From Punctularia strigosozonata HHB-11173 SS5 (taxonomy: Eukaryota; Basidiomycota; Agaricomycetes; Corticiales; Punctulariaceae): DNA of 64,000 bases. How positions within the stretch are numbered: position 1 is the first letter of the stretch; every line of letters starts with the position of its first letter. The stretch is from positions 1,409,946 through 1,473,945 of the forward strand of contig NW_006767437.1 in assembly GCF_000264995.1 (NCBI RefSeq). The letters are read 5' to 3'. The notes below the pieces were generated by a model. The model worked only from the letters and a program-made list of their open reading frames with translations. It did no database searches and was not told where the DNA came from. Positions 38,182 to 48,924 of the stretch are shown piece after piece. Made by a program: the position numbers and the translations under genes.

Positions 38182-39393
38182 TTACGCGCATATATTCGCC
38201 AATAATAACCCCTCGAACGTATCGTCGCCCTTCGCATTATCAGTGCCTCGGGCTCCGTACCCTCTAAGCAGCTCCTCATCATGGCATGGAATGCACCAAC
38301 TATGGCTATCTGGCCGTCGATGCGCGATGAAAATGAACGTCTGATCGGCAGAGGTGAATGAGGTACTCCAGTCCGCCTCTTCCTCTTCATCCTCGCTATT
38401 TTGTATGACTGCATCGGTGTGCATAAAATTTGTCGATCCATTGCAATCGTGGGGGCTCGTATCATCGGCGACGGAGCGGGAATGCCTCACAAGCACTGGG
38501 TAGAACTGGAACCATAGCCCGAAGGCTTGCCAGAATGGCATCTCCTTCGCAAGGCTGCGAACCTTGTACGCAACGATCACAAGAGGTGTCGCGTCGGCCC
38601 AACTTGAGGATGCGAACGACTTCGAGACCGAAATTTGCGTCAGATGCAGTAGTGTCCGCAACAGAGGTGCTAAGAGTTCAGGGAAGTACACCTGTAGTCA
38701 ACGAAGGCCGCAGGCGATTCTCAGGTCTGGCAGTTTGACGTGATTGACTGTTGATTGAAACGTACGAGGTCACTGCAGACAACGTGAGTCAACGTCGTGG
38801 ATTGCGAAACCGGAAGGTCTTGTACTTCTTGGAGAATATCCGATGCATGCTTTGCATTTCCCCAGGCAAGTTGACGAACGAGAACGGTACCGCCCTCCGG
38901 CGAGGTTCTTGATTCGGGACCATGCAGGTTGGCTTCGAGTAATTCACAGACTTCGGGTAGATCGGTGGCGATCACGATATCTTGGGCAGGCCGAGAACAT
39001 TCTCGTGCAAGAGCATCAGCTATGACACCAGTGCCAGATCCAAGTTCAAGGATCGTCCTAGGAGCCAATACATCTGGTTCGGAGCTCTTGAAACCAATCG
39101 TCGACGGCGGGGGATCAAACTCCCATCCAGGTGGGCTTTCCAGGTAGAGAAAAAGAGCATGCGCTGCCTCCCTATCGAGTCGTCGAAGTACATGACGAGG
39201 TGTTGAGAGCAGTGATCAGGGTATTGCTGGTATCGATCGAGGCGAATGGGTACCAAACTCTGCCCGCGATCCCATATTTTCGTATCGCGTCGGCCTGCGC
39301 GTCAACATTAAATTGGCGCTCGAACGATGATGCCCCCTCAAGAGAGCTCGTCGGGTGGATGTCAAGGCCAGGCGGAAAATTCGAGGGAGACAT
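38182..39393 (-). CDS. METTL21-type protein lysine methyltransferase-like
   Basis: Exons 39393-39254, 39171-38766 and 38691-38182 give 351 aa. A Rossmann methyltransferase core is clear: AGRVWEAAHALFLYLES (the W-E-A-A segment typical of the class), TILELGSGTGVIADALA (SAM-binding motif I), IVIATDLPEVCELLEANL (motif II), VVCSDLVYFPELLAPLLRTL (post-II) and a long C-terminal part with a Glu-rich acid run. The architecture fits METTL21/EFM-type enzymes that methylate elongation factors or chaperones; the target is unknown. It is convergent with the arrestin-like gene, with 172 bp between stops, and lies 201 bp head-to-head from the carrier gene. Confidence 0.82.
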
Positions 39394-39594
39394 TGACGAG
39401 GCCGAGCATGATGCCGGTCGCAAATAATCACAGACCACGATGACCGAAGGCGGTGACGGTGATTGGCCAAGCGCGTGATAATCCCCTCCGCACATATTCT
39501 GCCCATGGCTCCGGCGCGGGCGTACCCCATACCGGTTACATACGTCGGAGCTCAGACAACCAGGAGATTACCGCATCCTTCTTGAACAACGACT

Positions 39595-41045
39595 ATGGCG
39601 ACCTCGGCAAAGCCTCAGCAGTTGACGCCGTTCGGCGCCGCGCTTGCTGGTGCGCTTGGAGGGTGTTTCAGCAATGCGTGAGTTTCATCACATGCAGGCA
39701 GGTGGCTACATATGTCTGAACTGGGGATCACAGGATTGTCTATCCGCTAGATGTGTATGTGTCTCGAACTCGTGCTATAGTGCTTATGTGAGGCTAAAGA
39801 GCAAATCAGTGCGAAGACTCGGATACAAGCCGCCAACGAGGAAGACTCGAAAGACCAAGCTAAGCTATCCATGAAGGCCGTATTGCTCCGTATCTGGCAG
39901 GAGGAGGGGCTGGCAGGCTACTTCAGGGGTTTCGGAGCCACGATGTTGAACACGTTCTCCATGCGTACGTGGATGAGATCATCCGCATGCAGCCTGACCT
40001 GACTATTCTCGTTTAGAATATGCATACTTCTTCTTCTACTCCATCGTTCGAACATCTTACCTCAAAAGACTCGCCGCGCGCTCCAAGTCCGGGAAGGCAC
40101 CGGTCTTATCTACAGCAGCGGAACTCGCCCTCGGCGCCATCGCAGGCGCACTCGCCCAGGTATTCACGATACCCGTGGCTGTCATCGCAACTCGACAGCA
40201 AATCGGGCACTCGCTCGACAAACAGATGAAGCGCAAGCGCGCAGAAGCTGGAGCGGCAGAGAAAGCGCTGGCCGGCGAGGGCAAAGCCTATGCTCAGGCC
40301 GTTGACCCAGACGTTCCGCCCGTCGAGGTTCCGGGTCTTGCTGAGGGCGAGGGCGAGGACGAAGACTATAGCGACTCCTTCCTTGATGTTGCTCGCGAAA
40401 TTGTTCGCGAAGAAGGCGTTACCGGTCTTTGGCTTGGCCTGAAACCAGGTCTGGTCCTGACTGTTAACCCTGCCATCACCTATGGCATGTTCGAGCGCTT
40501 GAAAAACGTGGTGTTGACAGCGAAAGGGCAGGGCGAGAACGCTAAACTCGGGCCGTCGTTATCGTTCGTCGTAGGCGCACTAAGCAAGACGATGGCCACT
40601 GTCGTGAGCATCTTCGCCCTGTACCTCTGAACGAAGACCCGTCCTGACTGTCTCTCGCTCTCTTAAGGTCACATATCCCTACATCATGGCGAAAGTGCGG
40701 ATTCAAGCCCGCAGTGCCGATGCAGAGGCTGCCCAGGAAGAGCACGCGTCCCTGCCGCATCACAATCGCCCGCATCACCCGCACACTCCTGGCCAACATG
40801 GCCACGTCGGCGCCCTCGACATCTTGGTCCGCGTATGGAGGCACCAGGGAATCAAGGGTTGGTATCAGGTATGTTCTCTGACATACGCTCGCCCATGTCT
40901 TTGGTGATTGATACCGGTCTTGCAGGGTATGAGCGCGCAGATTACGAAGGCAGTGCTCTCTCAGGCTCTGCTGTTCATGTCGAAAGACTTGTTCGAGCAG
41001 TACGCGCTCGCTATCATGCTTGTGCTCTACAAACTCAGGCGATAG
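39595..41045 (+). CDS. Mitochondrial-carrier family protein, peroxisomal adenine nucleotide/PMP47 type
   Basis: Exons 39595-39677, 39734-39754, 39810-39964, 40017-40603, 40668-40868 and 40926-41045 give 388 aa. Three carrier repeats are seen: YPLDVAKTRIQA with EEGLAGYFRGFGATMLN; FTIPVAVIATRQQIG with EEGVTGLWLGLKPGLVLTVN; and TYPYIMAKVRIQA with HQGIKGWYQGMSAQITKAVL. The PAITYGMFERLKN segment after repeat 2 is characteristic of the peroxisomal PMP47/Ant1 group, which brings ATP into peroxisomes for fatty-acid activation. Long inserts between helices 3-4 and 5-6 are charged or His-rich. Exon 2 is a 21 nt micro-exon that carries the first P-x-D of the signature. Confidence 0.87.
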
Positions 41046-41267
41046 GCATGTATGCGTTGCGTGTCCGTGAAAGGCAATCTTAGATCCGTTTTGATTCGAT
41101 GACCGTACGCGATGACGAGTCCGCCGATTCTTCGTTGAGCCGGAGGGCACCACACATCTGGTACGAGCTCTGTATGGCATCTCTTACACCAAACTAGGTC
41201 GCTTCCGGAATCTAGCTTTCTAGCGTTTTCGCATATAAGCAGCCGCGAATCGATACGGGAGAAGACA

Positions 41268-42303
41268 ATGAATTCCTCGTCCTTCGTCGCGCTCCCTAAC
41301 GATCTCATATGCCTCATATTCTTCCACCTCGGAGTTCCACAGCTCACGACGGTTTTATGCCTTTCAAAGCGCCTCCATCGCATTGCGTATCTAGTGTTGG
41401 TCGAGCATTTCCAGCGCTGGGACATCAATCCACCGCGGAAGCGACCGTTTGATAATTCATGCTGGGTTGTCTTCTTTGAAGTAAGCATTCCACATTATGC
41501 GACTTGGTTAAATCATTCATGTTACGTTCAGCTTCGCTTTAGTATTGATCCGACGCTATTTTCCGGTGCACCACGATCGCGTAGTGACAACTACGTCTTC
41601 GCATTCGGTGGCATGCAGACGTATTTGTCTAACTATTTTCTGGACGGCTATACCAACATGGAGATCTCGAATCAAATTTATGACCTCTATGATACGCTTC
41701 GAGACCGCCGATCCAAGGACATGCCGCTCCCTACCAAGTCGCTATCGTTCATACTCTTCGATTCGGCTCCTATGACGGCGGCCGAACGCAAGATGGGATA
41801 TCCAAGCTTACCTGCGTCTGCGTTCTTGCTCTCTTCTATGCGCGCGTCAGTGAGTGTCAGCTATCCGTCCAGGATCGTTCCAAGTCTCGGCGCTAATCGT
41901 GACCCAGCTGTACATGGAGAATATTCACGACGACAAAACGCGCACTCAGTATCATCTGGCCGACTTCGACGTCGGACTGGATCGGCAGCTCAAGCAGCGG
42001 CTCTCCATTGCGACGCCCGGTCGTCGTGAAAAGGTTCTCTTCGAACGCACGTTCCGTCCCCTCAATGGCAAGGGACAGCAAGTGGGAAGGTGCGCACGCG
42101 TGCATTCTGTTAAAGCTTATGATTGATTGTCCGTAGTGAGAACATGCGATTCAAGTTGGAAGGAGAGTAAGTGGTCCTACTACGGTATCTTGAGTTCGTT
42201 TGATGATGAACATGCTCACAGATTTTGGCGTGAGGGACCTCGCGTCCTTATGAGGGTCTATAATACAGCTCTGGATTGGCGATTGTCAACGCTAATCCGA
42301 TGA
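41268..42303 (+). CDS. F-box protein
   Basis: Exons 41268-41480, 41532-41849, 41908-42089, 42137-42166 and 42222-42303 give 274 aa. The F-box is at the N-terminus: ALPNDLICLIFFHLGVPQLT with LCLSKRLHRIAYLVLVEHF. The rest has no repeat I recognise; it holds FDNSCWVVFFE, LPTKSLSFILFD and TPGRREKVLFERTFRPLNG and ends WREGPRVLMRVYNTALDWRL. Likely an SCF substrate adaptor. A decayed tandem copy follows 312 bp downstream. Confidence 0.72.
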
Positions 42304-42615
42304 ACAACGAGCCGGCTGGTCGTAGTAATTCTGTATATTTATAATTATCGTGATCTTCTGCTCATTGCGACCATTCGCTACTTGACATGGACAACGTGGT
42401 ACTATGAATGCATGATCAATATACTTACGTCGCAGCCTTAGGTCTCGAGGTCTCGTCGATTCGGCGCGGACGATAATTGCTACGGAAGGTTTCCTTTATT
42501 ATGTGCGTTATTGTCCGTGTGCTGTCCGATACATAAGCCGCACGGACCTGCTTCGATTCCTATCTTAGCGTGCATATGTAAATCCTAATAGTACGTCTGG
42601 GCTGCGTTCACGCTC

Positions 42616-43700
42616 ATGACTTCAGCGTCCCTGTCCATCCTCCCGAACGAACTCATCTTCAGCATCTTCTGTCACCTCTCAGTACCACAGCTAGCAAGAG
42701 TATTACGCCTTTCCAAGGATCTCAACGAAATCGCGTTCAGGGTTATAGAATTTCTATGAATCGTATTGGACCGTCTCCTTCGACGTGAGCGTCTCTCCAT
42801 TAACCGTCGAAGAGCCCACAAATTCAATGTCGCAAACAGCTGCGCTTCGAGCGCGAGCAGTTTCCGGGCATAGCAGTCTTTGGGGTGGAGGATGTTTATG
42901 CATCAAAGCCGGTGCATATATTCAGAGATATGAAGCCATGCCTACACGAGCACTTGTTTGAAGGTTACACGGACGAAACAATTCCTGAAGGAGGACGTGA
43001 ACGTGTCGATGGTAGTGAACACAAGATGCCCCTTCCTACCAGGTCGTTATCCTTCAATCGAGGTCCCGGGCCATCTGTCACCGTGCACGACGAGAAGACC
43101 CTGAGTCGACTTGAACTGTCCGTCTCCGAGTTCCTCTCAAGCTCCATGCGTACAAACGTGCGTATGAACCACTTTGCCTTTGCATCACTTCTGGGAGAAG
43201 ATTGCGCTTATAAACAGGGCAGATGTTCCTTGAAGAAGTCGCCGCCGACGGCACACGCACGCGATTTCAAATAGGAACGTGTCCTTGGACGATGCGTTAT
43301 AATCTGAAGCGCGTGGTCGCCGAAACTCCAGGTCGCGCAAAGAGCGAAAAGGAGCTGCATTTCTGGTGCAGATTCTGGCCGTTCAACGCGGTCGGAAGGC
43401 CCAAAGGAAGGTCAGCCCGATTTCCGGTATCTGTGTGCTGGCAACGTATTGACGTTGTCCCAGAGACAATATGTGATTAAGTTCTGGATAGAGTGAGTTC
43501 CTCAGTCTTAGAAGGTCGCGTACATGACGGTTGGTGACGTGATCGTAGGGCCTGGCGAGAAAACGACAAGATCTTCCTCGAGGTGGAGAAGGAACGTCTA
43601 CACTGGACTCTCTACTCCGATTTCCTGAAGAGGCTACGGGTCGACGAGCACGGGGTAACACGCGGATGTTCAAGAGTAGAGTCCTCGATCCGTAATCTGC
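42616..43700 (+). pseudogene. Decayed tandem copy of the F-box gene
   Basis: This region aligns exon by exon with the gene at 41268. Exon 1 starts at 42616 (SILPNELIFSIFCHLSVPQL) but lacks about 14 codons present in the intact copy and shifts frame, ending at TGA after VIEFL; the other frame keeps the expected YESYWTVSFD and donor. Exon 2 is 42840-43157 (MPLPTRSLSF), exon 3 43223-43410 (TPGRAKSEKELHF), a small exon begins at 43466, and the last begins at 43549 (WRENDKIFLEVEKERLHWTL). The expected stop is gone, so the last frame runs on antisense to the pectate lyase gene. The loss of frame and of the stop argue for a pseudogene; splicing around the damage cannot be ruled out. Confidence 0.65.
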
Positions 43701-43711
43701 AGGGTAGTACA

Positions 43712-45441
43712 TCACGGAGCGCCAACCTGGCCCGCCTCTCGAAGGACGTACTCTTCCACCTCTTCTGCACTGTTGAATTCCGTCGGCCACGTGTACTCGT
43801 AAGAAAAGTCGGCACACGTGAGGAGCACCCCGCCCGCCACCGCTTTGCTCGTCGCATTGGTAACAAAGTAGTCGATAGTTTCTTCCGCTACGGCCGAGAT
43901 GTTCACGACCGCGCCGTTCACTGTGGAGTCTATGATGGGATCGGAGAAGGCGTCCCCGGGCAGCCGAACGCACAGGTGTGCAGGCAGGTTAGGACTGGTG
44001 TCCTCGCTGAGCGTGAAAATGCGAGAGGTATCGCTCGCGAACGACCCAGATTGGATCCAGACGTTATCTGCGACCTGTACGCTGGACTGGTTGTACACCC
44101 CTATGTTGTACTCGAAGACGGCGTCCGCGGGGAGGTTTCCGTCTTCAGTCGAGGTGTTTGTTCCGCCGACCTCCGACGAGCTGAACACCGGTGACGCACT
44201 CATGATTTGTTCGAATACGTTGGCGAAGATGTCGGCGGTGCCGAAGCGGAGGAGCGGGCTGCGCGAGGCCGAGTTAACGAAGTGATTACCGAACATCGTA
44301 AAGTGCATCAAGCCCAGGTCTCGATCAGCCTCCTTGGTGCCGCCTCCCAAGAGCATGGACTTGTGATGGTTGCGGACAATGTTGTGAGAGAAAGTGACGT
44401 TGTCTGTTCCATCTTCGCAATCGAAGAGGCCGTCAAAGCGGTCGACCTGCAGCGCGTGATGAGTTATGTTCAAGAACGACATCACGAAGTCGCCATACCT
44501 GCCACCCAGGGTCGACCGTGTCCGGGATCACATACGACCCGTTGATTTGGTCTTGCAGTTCGCACTGGTCCACCCAAATGTTGGTAGACGTCACCAGGGA
44601 AAATGCATCGTAGCTGAGCTAGGATGAGCATGATCGGATAAAGCCTAGGATAGCGGGCGGCTTACTCCGCGTTCCAAGTACTTGGGTAGGTCTCCGGCGC
44701 AGGGAAGCAGTCCGCGGGGGACACGACCTTGAGGTTTCTGACCCAGACGTTATCGACGGACGAGAGTTTTAAGTTTATCCCGTTGAGCGCGGCGTCGTCG
44801 CTGAGCCCGATAAGCGATGTGTTGCTGAGAACATTGAAGGCTACGGATGCTTTCTGAGTCTGCGATACGACCGGTCGCCACCCGTTCATATGCCCAAGTA
44901 ACGTCCGGTACTCTGTCGCGTTCAGGCCATCGAACGTTTCGTTGGCAGCAGCGGCCGCTTCAACCTCCGCCAGGTAGGTGCTGTTGAGGCTCCATAGGTA
45001 CAGAGTAAAGTTGTAGGATCGAATGGCAGCACCATCCGAGCCGGTGTGATCGATGTAATATTGGCAGTCGGCAAGGGTACCTGGAGTGCCATATTTCGTT
45101 CATCATCTGTACGACGCGGAGACAGAGAAACTCTCTCACCATCATGTTGTTCATTGCCATTGATGACACCCTGAACATAGACGGTTTTCGCGTATGGCAG
45201 TGCCAATGCCTCTCTCAGCTCGCTCGCGTTGGTGGCTACGTAAACGGCAGATGCGTTCAATGATCCGCCGTTCGCCAAACCTCCGTAGCCGAACGGGATG
45301 TGGGTGAGATTGGGTCTGGGACCTGCGCAATAGGTAGATCGGTGTATGCCACCAAAAAAGGAAGAAAGCGAGAGTACCGTCGTACGGTGTCAGAGCATTT
45401 GCTACGATGCCAAGGGTAGCGAGAACGACGAGGGTGAGCAT
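43712..45441 (-). CDS. Secreted pectate lyase, polysaccharide lyase family 1
   Basis: Exons 45441-45378, 45322-45140, 45080-44666, 44613-44517 and 44446-43712 give 497 aa. The signal peptide is MLTLVVLATLGIVANALTP. The right-handed beta-helix has LTHIPFGYGGLANGG, TVYVQGVINGNEQHDG, LSNTSLIGLSDDAALNGINL, VDNVWVRNLKVVSPADCFP, TSTNIWVDQCELQDQ, FDCEDGTDNVTFSHNIVRNH, KSMLLGGGTKEADRDLGLMH and FGNHFVNSASRSPLLRFG. The conserved WVDxCE, DCEDG and N-HHK segments place it in PL1 and supply Ca-binding Asp/Glu and a basic residue at the active site. It cleaves de-esterified pectin outside the cell. The 3' end abuts the decayed F-box copy on the other strand. Confidence 0.9.
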
Positions 45442-45846
45442 TGCGGCGATCGGAAGCAATGGGCAACGAACCGGTATTATACCGATCGCGGTCCGCCAGC
45501 AGCGCAAGCGGACCGCGCAGGGTGCGTCACAAGAGTCGAATCATCATCCGAAAGAACGTCCGTCGTGCAGGTGGTAGCCGGAAACTATAGAGGAGATGCG
45601 CCGCTACGGGTCACAGGGATGAACTTCTTCGAACTCGTGGGGCACGATAGAGCTGACGGAGGCTTGAAAGGCGTTAGCGCCCCTTCGTTGCCTGCATCAA
45701 TGCGGTCGAGAATGTGGGAGGAAGAAATCCTGTCGCTCTTCGTCGAGTCCATCGACGAGGACGAATGGGGCGATGTCATCACGTCTTGCTCGCGCGCCCG
45801 CTCCACGCTCTACACAACCTTACACCGTCACATCAACTCAAGACTC
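45442..45846. other. Divergent intergenic region
   Basis: Lies between the pectate lyase start and the plus-strand membrane/coiled-coil gene. Weak open frames only. Confidence 0.3.
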
Positions 45847-47559
45847 ATGCATACACCCCCGCTACACGCGACTACCGCGCCGACTCCGCCTGGTCTGCGT
45901 GCCCGTCTATCAGTGCTATATACGTACAGGGTGAACTCGTCTGCACAACTCCAAGCCATCGCCATTCAGCTCCGGTAAATCAATGGCCGTGCCTCTTCGA
46001 CAAAACGCAAGTTTTGGCCGCATTCTGGTGTCCCGTCATGATATATTGACTGTTGCCCTGTAGGAGGAAGATTGGGAAGACATCGATGAGCCACAGCGCG
46101 CATATAGTCCCAGCAACTCGAGTCGCGCAGGCAGCGTAGGTACACCACGCAGACGACAACCGGGGTCTAGGACTATATACGTGGCATTGTCCCCGCACAA
46201 GCAGCTGTCCCCGAGCAAGCGCGACGCGACCGGTCGAGAGGGAAGGAGCACACCCACCCGATCGCGACCTCCGCGTGCCAACCCCAAGCAAGAGGAATCA
46301 CCGGTGGGCACCGTCATCGACTGGAAACAGCACCAGGATGCGGTTCACGCGGAGACCATCGGCGCACTCGTCTACTTCCGCGACGTACTTCATACGGCGT
46401 GGAATCTCTTACGCGCCTTCTTCCGCGTCCTGCAAACCCCCCTCGCCATCCTGCTGACCCTGACCGCTATCGCTGCGGCGATTCCCTACGCTCTCCGACC
46501 CGTCGCGCAAGTCGTGGCCCCACTATGCTGGATTCCCGGCATCTCATCCAGCTTTATTTGTTCGATGCGCGCGCACACACCTGGAGAAGATGCCTGGTCG
46601 GTGCAGTATGCCGACTACCCGCGCATGATAGAGATGCAGAGCCGGACGTTGGAGCAGCTGTTGGATGAAAAGGCCGGCGGCTCGAGCCTGGCGCTGGAGA
46701 TCAAGAAGGCGGAGATGGCGACGACGGACCTGATCACGCTCGTCAAGTTCAGCGAGCTGCAGAGTAAGGAGCTGATCGCGGAGACGTTGACCTCTTTCGT
46801 GGAGGACGCAAGAAAGACGGGGGACGATTTGCAGAGGTTGGGTGCCAAGGTTGGCGGCACGGTGGACAAGTAAGCTTTCGTCGACCCTGTCGGAAGCGGT
46901 GCGATACAGGACTGACTTCTTGCCGCGACAGCATTATGGCCGTCAACGATCACGCGCTCCACACCATCGAGAGCGCTCAAAGCAAGTCTGCATCGTCGCT
47001 GGTAGCGCGCGTCTTATGGCCGCTGGGCGGTGGCGATAGCGGGACCAAGGCAGTCGTACGCACGACCTTCGACCACGCCATGTCCGTCATGGACGACGCC
47101 CTCCAGCGAGTCGTCGTCGAAGCGCAGGTTTCGCAGGGCGATCTGCTCGTCCTCGAGGAGCGCCTGAACACGCTGCATGAGATCGTCCATCGCGAGAATG
47201 GGTCGATCGCCGGTGATCGCGAGGAGCTGCTCGCGCAGCTGTGGACGTGGCTCGGCGGGAACAAGGACAAGCTGAGGAAGTACGAGCGGCACTTAAGGTT
47301 GCTCAGGGGCGTGGGCGCGTATAGGAAGCGGGCACTGGCGCATGTGGTCGCGACGCTGCAGACGCTGCACGGCATGAAAGCCGATATGGAGGAGCTGCGG
47401 GCCCGCGTTGCGGCCGTGCCGATCGGCGGCGACAAGATTCCGGTCGAGGTCCATATCAAGAGCATTCAGTACGGGCTCGAGAGGCTCAAGGAGGGCCGAG
47501 CGAGGGCTAGGCAGGTGGAGGAAGACGCGATCAGAAAGGTGCTTGCGATCCAGGACTGA
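45847..47559 (+). CDS. Hypothetical membrane protein with coiled coil
   Basis: Exons 45847-45930, 46064-46869 and 46932-47559 give 505 aa. After a Ser/Arg-rich basic segment (EEDWEDIDEPQRAY, SPHKQLSPSKRD) comes one or two hydrophobic helices (LAILLTLTAIAAAIPYAL, then VAQVVAPLCWIPGISSSFI), then a long helical region rich in Glu, Lys and Leu (LEQLLDEKAGGSS, ELQSKELIAETLTSFVEDAR, VSQGDLLVLEERLNTLHEI), ending VEEDAIRKVLAIQD. This layout suits an organelle or nuclear-envelope membrane protein with a lumenal or cytosolic coiled coil. I do not recognise the family. Exon 1 is the least certain part. Confidence 0.7.
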
Positions 47560-48924
47560 CAGGGCTTGTTGGGCGGTGATGCGCGCGGCGTAAAGATCGT
47601 TGGAACTTGGTGGGAACGGGCGGCAGGTCTGTCTTGATGTGCTGGATTGAGTTTCTTCTGTATTTGTATTACTTCTTCGTTCTGCGTCGAACCTGGTCCA
47701 GGTATGTATCACGGTAAGGTGCCGTAACAGTGCCGTAATGTGTATGTTATACTTGCATGTTCGCAGATTTCCGAACGGGGATGACATTCGTCATCTGATA
47801 TCATGACCAACATTCGGGGATCTCCCGACCCGCGCCTTGTCTTCGCGTTGACATTCCCTGAGCATGAATATGTCGAGCATATGATCATTGATCCCCTCAT
47901 CCATCCTCTTGACTTAATCTCAGGGACTTTTCCCGCACATATTCCGAGAGATGCTGCGGCGCATTTTCAACATTTTCTACCGGTACCGAAAAACCTCCTG
48001 AACCCGGATCGTTCATCGTGCCCAGCGCATACGCCACCGAGAGTACACGATATGGGCGTCCATACCCACAGTGCTCATTGGGGAAATAGAGTCGCGAAGC
48101 GCCCCTGAGAATGACACCTGGAGAAAAGAACATATCATCTCCCGCAGCGTCACCGCCTCAGCCCGTCAGGGGCCCACGCAAAATTGAAGCCAAAGCTTCC
48201 CCTGTTGCTTGCCCGGGCACCGGGCCATTATTTGATATTACCTATCGGCCGCCCCAGACTGCGTATCGCGCTGGCCGGTTTGGTCGTTTTCGCCGACGAA
48301 CAAGCAGTCCATCCGCCTGGAGAATTTGGCGGAGGGCACAGTTTGAGGACGATGCGCTCAAGTATAAGCAGTCTGGCGCGTTCACATGTGCTGGCGCCGG
48401 AGTTTCAGCAGAGCGGGTGTGCCGGATTCCTTCCGGAGTTTGCGTGCGTAGCCAGATCCCATCTCTTGGGATCTTGATGCTCACCTCTGGTCGCGTCGGC
48501 CCTAGCAATCGATCAGCCGCTCCCGAAAAATCGCGCGCCGCGGCTTATCGGAGGCTTTGCTGGGCACCGCAATGAACGCTATCAGCACCCCCTGCGGTTC
48601 TTATTCACGTTCCGGTTCCTCTAATCTCTTGGACGACTGGACGAACCCCCACGAGTATCTTCCGTTCTGCCAACGTTGACGATCCGCCACCCTCCCCTGC
48701 GACGCAGAGAGCTCCGGTCGCTGGCCCACGCGCGCTGTCACGCTAGAATCAGGGAATTGCGTGATACGGTAGCTACGGAAGACGCAAGGTCGCGTGTCGT
48801 GGAGGCTTCGGCAGCAGGTGTTGGGGATTAGTAGTAGCGAACAGCCATGTCGATATCAGGGGACTTCATGGTGCGTCTTATCTCAGGCTGCGCCTAACGC
48901 TGGCATCGACCTTACCCAGCATCG
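47560..48924. other. Long intergenic region, no supported gene
   Basis: About 1.4 kb. Several open frames (for example 47803-48108 and 48111-48575) lack domains and splice logic. An ATG at 48848 opens a short frame that cannot be joined in frame to the PX-PB1 gene. Confidence 0.35.

Noticed and set aside
43583-44194. A 203-codon plus-strand frame over the pectate lyase 3' end as an independent gene
   Set aside because: It is the run-on of the decayed F-box copy antisense to the lyase; its text beyond about 43.7 kb is the mirror of lyase codons.
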